Assembly: GCA_021229015.1 (NCBI GenBank)
Contig: CM037785.1
Location: 1,456,080 to 1,520,079, forward strand
Direction of reading: 5' to 3'
From: Solen grandis
Taxonomy: Eukaryota; Mollusca; Bivalvia; Adapedonta; Solenidae
Length of the DNA stretch: 64,000 nucleotides
The translations under genes were made by a program, and so were the position numbers. Shown in pieces: positions 56,610 through 64,000 of this stretch (position 1 is the stretch's first letter; each line of letters opens with the position of its first letter). The notes beneath the pieces are model-generated. The model saw only the letters and a list, made by a program, of their open reading frames with translations. It was not told the DNA's origin and did no database searches.

Positions 56610-59591
56610 TATTTTTTTATTTCAATAAACTTTTATTGCACGTTCCTGTGTACACTATTTACATGAGCAGGGTCAGGTTCGAGAAGCTATAGAATATCGA
56701 GCTCTAATACTGAGATCAATCCAGCATATAATTAGTGAGGATATGCATCTTTAAAAAAGATCCAACGCTACGGTGCAATGGCAAGTTTTAACTTATATTA
56801 AGGTATTCTAGCATCTTGTACACAGAAGTGACGGGACTCCTTTTGGTGTATTACAAAAAAGGACAAATATCATCTGTAGAACTCAGAATCACCGTAAATT
56901 AAATTGCGTTGCAAACAGACAACAGCACAACATAGCAAAGGTTGATTTCGATCTGTTTTAAATGCCTTTCTATTTTATTAAATGGGCATTAAGAATATCA
57001 ATCTTAAAGTGTTAAAAATAATACCCTATATGACTTGGAATCAAAAACATGTAAATGAATTTGATAATTTAAATGGCAGTTGTACGTAGACCTATTACAT
57101 TTCTCTTGCCGAAATACCAAATGGAATAAATGCCATATCGTTATATGAAGACATATTAAATTTATCAATGTATATGATAGCTACAAAATGTATGTGTGAT
57201 ACTCAGTATACAGGGATGTACTTGACGTCAGTATACGTCACTGTGACCATCACGTGACTTGTCTACAGGAACTATGATTTTTGTAGAAAAGCTTACAATA
57301 CAATCTTCACAAACTTACACGTCAATATACGGCAACGTTTGCAAACGTTTAATATAGCACCTCATTACACAGTGACATCAGCTCAAAATTACACCGGTTA
57401 ACTGACGTTTGTGATGATGTTTATCATAAGACGTCACTGACGTCAGTTCACTGGTGTTTACAAAACCTTGGAGACAAACTCAAGAACATATCAGGACATA
57501 CTAAAATACTGAAAAAGATATTATAAAACAAGCAAAAGTTTACAAATATCAGTTCTTAACTCTTTATATGTTCATTGATGCACCTCTATAACAAGTTTAT
57601 TCTGTTTAAACAAGATAAACCTATGTAATAAATACAGGCATTATTTACAGATGGATACGGTAAAATAAAAACATCATTCCAACATAACATCCACCTCAGT
57701 GATTTTGGATCAAAATAAGGTCCTCTTCCCCTGCCCCAAAAGTCTTAATATCCCTAACTATGCTTAATGTTTTCTCTTAACTAATGAAAATTGTTACGTA
57801 AAACTCTCCTTAATTAACAAAAATGCTTGTGAAATTACCACCAGGAGAAAGATATCCATCTTTTCTAATGTTCTACATACTAACATAGCAACTACCCAAT
57901 TAAATATCACACATTCACACTTCAATAAAGTACGACTTGTACACAACTCACTGATAGTCTTAAGAAACATGATGATCCTAAACCTTCATTTTTTTCCTTT
58001 GCGTCAACTGAGAAAAATTTAATGACTAATCTTCTTAACAGTTCTAGCATTGTTCCAGTACTGATTTTGAAAAATTCTAGACCCCTGTGAGGAGTGAACT
58101 GGTAGCCTTAATATTAGTTTTAAAAGTCATTAATAAAAAAAGGAATTAAACCCCAAAGATCAAAACTGTTTCTTCTGTTAGACAGTTTGACCCCCTTTGC
58201 ATACAAAAACATCAAAAAAAAAAAGGCAAAATTCAAAAAAAAAACTTATCTTAAAAACTAACAAATAAAATCTTAAAATTGGGAAAAAATATGAATGGTT
58301 TGTTCTAAAAATAGTGAATAAATGACTAATATTTATTAGTTAATGATGATACTATAACTTCAGATATAACCCCGTTCTTTTTGAAACCATACTAATTTGC
58401 CATTTCTATTCTGTATTTAAATAATTGTACAAACAAACAATTTGATTGCAACAAATACTCAGACCTTCATAAAATTTGTAATTAATCCATGTAAAAACAA
58501 AGCAAAAGTTATCAATAGACATGATTAATACCCCTGCATGATTGCCTTAACTAAACACTGTAAAAAAAGTGGGACAATAAGAGAAAACTCTGATATACCT
58601 TTCATATACATGTAGGCAGAATATGCCAAAGGGAGTTTTGTCCCTTTCACCAGCAGTGCTTCTGAATAGATTGAAGATAAAGATGAACTCCAATGACAAA
58701 AGGGGCCATAACTCTTTAAATATTTTCAGAGAGATGAGCCTTTAACTGTTAATGAATTTAATGTCTTTGAAATTGTATGCAAAGTTTCATGGCTGTCTCT
58801 CTAAATCAGATATTACATTTTGTTTTAAACCAGATGTGATGTGACGGGACAAAGCATGCTTCCTAGATAACCCTCCCTTCACTTTGTGATATGGGGGGTA
58901 TAACAATGAGATCTAAGCACTAGACAATGGATTTTTTCAACTTAACAGTGCATGGAACTTATAACTAGGATATTGGCAAAAATTGTCCCTGGGTTCAAAA
59001 GGATCACTCAAAACCCTTCACTGTCATGGATACCAAATCACCAGTCCAACAGATTAATGACCTTTACAATATTTACAGAAATATTCAAATCAAAACATCA
59101 AATAACCCAATCTCTACTCTGGGATATCATATGATCAATGGCTGTTTTTTTTTTATACAAAATAATATGTGTTTGATATTGCTCATGGAAAGATGAGATA
59201 AGTCTATAAAGTGAATTTATAATCAGGTGCTACTTTTTGATTGCAAAAAATAAAAAGAAATGCCTGTTTTCATCTAAGGCTGGTTTTTGGAAACCATCAA
59301 AAGCCTTTCAATTTTTCTGTTTCAGAGATTTCAAAATCTTCAATATAACATTAAGTTTTTTTGTTGTTGTCAAACTGCAAGCAAAAAGCCAAGCATTATC
59401 AATCACAGATGTTTACAAAGCTCTGGGTAGAGTGACATCACATGATCCAATATACAGCTGTTGGATTATGGGTAGTTGGAGGTCATGTGATCTATATATA
59501 GTTCAGCTGTTTGAATCAATCAGAACACAAGGTCAGCAGAACTCTGGGACATGTACTGAGCATGTGCAATGTGTTGTAGGTTCCAGCATCA
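56610..59591 (-). other. Possible long 3' UTR of GET1 or intergenic sequence
   Basis: Few recognisable repeats for 3 kb, unlike the rest of the window. Minus-strand AATAAA candidates lie at 57597-57602 and in the A/T-rich stretch at about 56610-56636. gacgtca-type motifs cluster at 57225-57450. No coding signal. The UTR reading is inference. Confidence 0.35.
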
Positions 59592-61823
59592 TCAGGAGTC
59601 CAGCTTGATATCCTGTGAAGATTGCTGCACATTGACGAAAGACTTGAGTCTGTATACCACAGAACTGCACACCAGTATCCAACATGTCACCCCAATACCG
59701 CCTGGAAACAGACAAAGATAATAACTGTTAGTAACCATGTCACTCCTAAATTTATCGTTTTGCCCTTCAAAAATTGAACAGACTCTCACAACAAATTTTG
59801 TTAATAAGTCCAAAATCAATGTTAAACAACATTCAAACACAGAGTACATTTAGGTACACTGTTGTTGCTTTCAAGTATAGTATAGTTGCGTAACCCTTTC
59901 CCTCACAGAGGAAACAATGAAAAGACCTATGCAAACAGCATAAAACCAGATCAGCCTGTGAGTAACTCGCAGGCTGATCAGGTTTTATGCTGTTCGCTGC
60001 TCCTCAGTGGTCTGGAAATGAGGATTTTGTAATTTAATTTGTTAAGGTTTAACTGTGGTTTTCTGCAGATCAGGCTTTATCTGGTACCTATTGAGTGCAT
60101 CAAAATGAGTCTATATGAGGGAAAGGGTTAAGTAGGTATATCAGTCATATATATGTAGCATCATCCATCTAGTTAATGTGGGGGAAGACCCCTAGTGCAG
60201 AGATATATGGGTACAAGTAACACCATTAACTTTTTGCAAGCCAACTGGAAGGCATACTTACATGATAAATCGGGACTGGTAAGGTGTTTTTTTATCTATA
60301 AGTAATATTCCTACTTGAATAGTAATACTACACTTTTTTTTGACAATTAATATTACACATCTTTTTTATAATTAATTCTACATTTTTTTGGTAATTAACA
60401 ATAAATATGAACCACACATACAGATACTGTAATTTTATTATTTTTCGCGCTGGTGTAATTTTTGCAATCTTCGTGCAATAGGTGCTCCGCGAATTTAAGA
60501 CCGTGCGATATCATATAAGGCCGGTATACTCAGCAAATGTCCAAGGGATTGTGCAGAAAATGTTCATTTGATGGTAATTGATTACAGTTTTCATGCTTTT
60601 TTTTATAATTCATACCAATTCAAAATAAATAAAAGCAACATTTTGCAAAGGGATTTTAAGACCATGAACCATTTGCATTTATTATTGAATCATTCTACTG
60701 TCTAAGACCTAAAGAGATTATACATTTGTACTAGTATTTTATTTTGTTTGCTTTCCCAGTGATTAAGGGGTACATGTACATGAAATTAAGTGATGTTCAC
60801 ACTGTTTTACCTGTACATTCTATTCTGACACTGACCTTTATGCATGTTTCTCTGAATATATTATAGGTGGTTTCATAACCACCTTACCAGACTTCAACCA
60901 TTGAATAAGAGATATAATTCTCTTTTCACTTTTTGTTTATTTTTTTAATACAATTCTAAATATTGAATGATATCAGTACTGACACAACATGGATTATGAT
61001 GAATATATGTTACAGATGTGGAATAAGTGTTGCTAATTGTCAGGTGGCAGGTCATGTGGACTGACGATACGCCAGCATCTCCTGCCGAAAATCTGACAAG
61101 TTTGTTTTTAACAACAATCTTGCAAGACAAAAGGTCCTGAAGATTAGTAAGTTCTATCAACGGAGGCACTGCAGTCAACAACAATAGGGAAATATTAAAG
61201 CAGTTTGCCAACAGCAATCAAGGAGACGGTCCCAAATAACATTTTATCAGTGCCCCTGAATATTCAATCATCTGCCCATCCCCTTGGAAGGTTAGTGCGA
61301 ACGTGCCAATCAGCAATAAAGTAGCACACGATAAACAGGCCCATATAAGAGTTGATTAGAACAAAATAGACTTTTTTTTTTAAACATTTTATTTAATGTG
61401 CGGATTAAGAACCGCGCAAAATGGTGTCTGTAGAGCATTGCACAAAATTTAGCAAAAAATACTAATATTACAGTACGTACATTAACTCATGTTCAAATAT
61501 TTTTTATTCTAAAATTTCTTTCAGTTGATACAGTATAATTTTATGCTGTTGACAATTCGCATGATAACACACAACATTTATATTATCCTGACAAAGGACC
61601 AACTAGCCCTACCATTATATGCTAAGTGTCTATAAAAGAATAAATACCAGTGTTGATGTTATCACCCTAGACACTGAAAGGTATGTATGAATGTATCTGG
61701 TTGCTTACCTGCCACCCCAGTGGGGAAGGATATAATTCTGTTGAAAGGCACAAACCACTGCTCTGGCAGCATGTACAGGGGGTCATTCTTGTATAGGACA
61801 ATGAGAGAGATCATGACAAAGCC
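59592..61823 (-). CDS. GET1: GET1/WRB, last two coding exons (5' part not in window)
   Basis: Exon 61823-61709 and final exon 59701-59592 join in phase (g|gc). They encode the C-terminal 73 residues of a membrane protein: a hydrophobic start GFVMISLIVLYKNDPL, a loop with LPEQWFVPFNRIISFPTG, then VAGGIGVTCWILVC, and a polar tail ending in QQSSQDIKLDS. The FPTxVAGGxGxTCWILVC block is the hallmark of the last membrane helix of WRB/GET1. That protein, with CAMLG/GET2, is the ER receptor that takes tail-anchored proteins from GET3/TRC40. The usual N-terminal helix and cytosolic coiled coil were not found up to 64000, so those exons presumably lie further right. The 3' UTR may be long; the first downstream AATAAA-type signals are several hundred bases or more away. 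Confidence 0.88.
59890..60131 (-). mobile_element. TTAA-flanked palindromic MITE, copy 8 (GET1 intron)
   Basis: Reverse-oriented full-length copy. The right flank is TTAA and the left is GTAA. It lies in the last intron of GET1. Confidence 0.88.
60135..60280 (-). mobile_element. Degenerate family A SINE fragment
   Basis: Retains tatcagtcatatatatgtag, gggggaagacccctagtgca and gcaagccaactggaaggcat. It follows the copy-8 MITE directly. Confidence 0.6.
60425..61475. mobile_element. Probable 1.05-kb non-autonomous element with TACTGTAAT ends
   Basis: Left tactgtaattttattatttttcgc and right gcaaaaaatactaatattacagta are imperfect inverted repeats, and ttcgtgcaat/attgcacaaa pairs inside them. No coding. 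GET1 last intron. Confidence 0.55.
61545..61650 (-). mobile_element. SINE-like repeat, family B, fragment
   Basis: Only the middle is left: tattatcctgacaaaggacc and accattatatgctaagtgtc. Confidence 0.5.
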
Positions 61824-62559
61824 CTGTAATAAACATAATCATCATATATGCAAGTCATGTAAAACCTAGATCAGCCTGAAAGCAAATATAAAAACATTTA
61901 TTTTAACCTATGCAGTATCTTAATATAGATACCTAAATTTTCCATGGATTGTATCTCTCAAACGCTAACTGAAACATATGCAACTCTTTCCCTTCAGTCA
62001 ATAAACCAGAGCAAAATTGTTATCAATGCCCATCAGCTGGTGATTCCTTTAAAGTGGTCAGTATTACACCACAATGTCTACATCCTACAAGAGGATAGTT
62101 CTTTGACATAAATTCACATCATCCACCATTTATGGTACCTCATACAGACGTGTTTAACCAGTTTTGACTCTTAACTTTTTAGCAAGGTATCCCGAAGGAA
62201 CACCTTTGAAATTCAGGAATCCCTTCTGAAAATTAGGAGTCCCTGTCATGTCATTCAGACATATTATGGCTTTATTCACAAAACAGTTGGTGAAAAAATT
62301 ATGATTCATCAAAGAGGGTCACTAATAAGACAGTTTTATGAAGATAATTACATAATTTTCAACAAATTTGACTGTTTAATTTACTTTTAATTGGAAATTA
62401 AATGTCCCAATGAAACACCTGGCATGTCAATCCGGAAGTCCCTTCCCAATATTTGGTGTCCTCAGGATGCCGGGACACCGTTAGTGTGGACCCCTGGTTT
62501 AACAGAGCAGACCCTGTCACCAATATCAGACGACTCCTTTCTTCTTATCAGGGTATCAC

Positions 62560-64000
62560 CTACCGGTGCATCTGAGAGTCAATTACTTACAACATTCATA
62601 ATGCCATTCGGTAGGTTTGCATTTAAAAGACTACCTATGGGGCTTAGCAGCAGTTCTGAATACTTTCAGAAACGCATGTCGCAGATTCTTGAAGGCATAG
62701 AAGGAGTTATATGCCAGACTGACTATCTTCTAGTTTACAGACGGACAAGTGAAGAGCATGACTATCTTGACTAGGCTAGAAAAGGCCAATTTGACACTTA
62801 ACCCAGATAAATGTGTGTTTAAGAGAACACAGGTCAAATTTGTAGGACATGTAGTAGGTCAGAATGGTATCTCAGCTGACCCAAACAAGGTCAAGGCTAT
62901 ACAAGACTTACCACCCCCAACAAACGTACACACTGTACGTAGCTTTATGGGCATGGTGACACAGGCAGGAACTTCTAGCTGAATATTCCAAGCCTAAACG
63001 AGATTTAGTGAGCAGCAAAAATCAATTTTATTGGGGAACAGATCAGCAAAACGCCTTTGACAAGATCAAATGTATTTTGACAGAAGCTCCTGTTTTGGCA
63101 CTGTATGATCAAAACAGGGAGACTACTCTTATGACAGACATTTCAGGTTATGCTACCGGAAATGTAGAGCTTCAGAAACAAGACGATGGGAAGTTAAAAC
63201 CAGTTTCATATGCTTCAAGGTCATTGACACCTACTGAACAAAGGTATTCGACCATAGAGAAAGAAGCTCTTGGGGTTACCTATGAGTGTGAAAAACACAA
63301 AGACTTATTGAAAGGAGAAGCCTTCAATATTGTGACCGATCATAAGCCCTTAGAACCACTCCTTGAATCAAAAAGACTTGAGTGAGTTACCAGTTCGTAT
63401 TCAGCGATTCAGACTGAGACTGATGTGATTCTCGTACACAATTAGACATGTCCCTGGTAAACAATTAATCATACCAGACTTACTTAGCAGAAACCCCACA
63501 TGTGACAGTCTGACATTTGAGGATAGGCAAAATTGTACTGAAACTGAGATGTTTGTTGATTCAGTTGTGCAAGCATTGCCTGCTACAGACAAAAGACTGC
63601 AGGAAATGTCAGGAATGTCAAAGCCAAGGTCAGATTATGTCTGCAAAAATTTAATAGACTTTCACCAAAATGGGTGGCCTGATTCAAAGCAATGTGAAGT
63701 TTCGAAACTATATTGGAAGTTTCAATCAGAAATTACTCTGAAAAATGGCCTGTTAATGAGAAATGACAGACTAATTATCCCAGCAGAAATGAAAACAGAG
63801 ATTTTGTCAAGGTTACATGAAGCCCATCAGTGCAGATCAAGGGCGAAAGAATTAGTTTGATGGCTCGGAATAAGTGCCGACATTGAAAATCTCATGAAGG
63901 CATGTGACATTTGCTCGAAAATGCAAAATGAGAAAAAAAGAGCCAATGACAGCAACACCTTTTCCAGAAAGATGTTGGTCAAAGTTAGGTTCAGATTTGT
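62560..64000 (+). mobile_element. Ty3/Gypsy-type retrotransposon pol fragment, decayed and cut by window edge
   Basis: Translation across several frames gives reverse transcriptase (LTTFIMPFGRFAFKRLPMGL, then the active-site region CQTDYLLVY, where the usual second Asp is Tyr). It continues through the RT thumb and connection (TLNPDKCVFKRTQVKFVGHV) and RNase H (EAPVLALYDQNRETTLMTD, then EKEALGV and TDHKPLEPLL). An integrase zinc-binding region follows (LSRLHEAHQ, ACDICSKMQNEKK). Frame changes are needed near 62758 and 62965, and stops interrupt near 63385, 63427 and 63858. The order RT, RNase H, integrase identifies Ty3/Gypsy (Metaviridae). No LTR is visible inside the window. The copy is inactive. 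Confidence 0.88.

Noticed and set aside
57225..57450. Cluster of gacgtca/tgacgtca motifs as a CRE-type enhancer
   Set aside because: Only a few imperfect sites in a probable 3' UTR; cannot be told from chance without conservation data.
59237..59608. 123-residue plus-strand frame
   Set aside because: It is antisense to the final GET1 exon and its 3' UTR and shows no recognisable motif.

Overview
This is eukaryotic nuclear DNA, AT-rich and dominated by introns and repeats. It most likely comes from a bivalve mollusc. That call rests on the interspersed families (hairpin-led elements with cores of about 160 bp, tRNA-derived SINEs, a TTAA-flanked palindromic MITE present eight times) and on the animal gene families; the species cannot be named from the sequence. 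There is one 100-N scaffold gap at 22114-22213. No rRNA gene, CRISPR array, operon or other prokaryotic feature is present, and no intact tRNA gene was seen.

Layout. Positions 1 to about 23000 hold no recognisable host gene. They contain a BED-finger transposase remnant (709-903), a nest of hairpin-led tandem-core elements (2784-4954, 7088-10003, 17072-17505), several MITEs, SINEs and microsatellites. 23371-32031 (+) is a six-exon gene for a predicted type II single-pass membrane protein of about 710 residues. Its outer part is very acidic and contains five tandem 11-residue repeats; I do not recognise the family. 34351-42827 (-) is a seven-exon gene for a secreted coiled-coil protein with a C-terminal F5/8 type C (discoidin) domain. 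It carries a stop codon just after the signal-peptide core and a 1-nt frameshift. 43771-54177 (-) is a complete eight-exon SDR gene, BDH2/DHRS6-like, of 244 residues. A 4.16-kb transposon with perfect 35-bp terminal inverted repeats (46211-50367) sits in one of its introns. 59592-61823 (-) holds the last two exons of GET1/WRB, the ER receptor for tail-anchored proteins; the 5' part lies beyond the right edge or was not found. 62560-64000 (+) is a decayed Ty3/Gypsy pol fragment.

Exon boundaries were worked out by hand from GT/AG sites, reading phase and protein-family continuity. BDH2 and GET1 join without a single phase error. The acidic gene needs two compensating 1-nt shifts, and the discoidin gene has one shift plus one stop. 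The four genes show no evident functional link. The most unusual items are the acidic 11-mer-repeat membrane protein, the 35-bp-TIR transposon, and the hairpin-led elements that resemble pearl/Helentron-associated elements.
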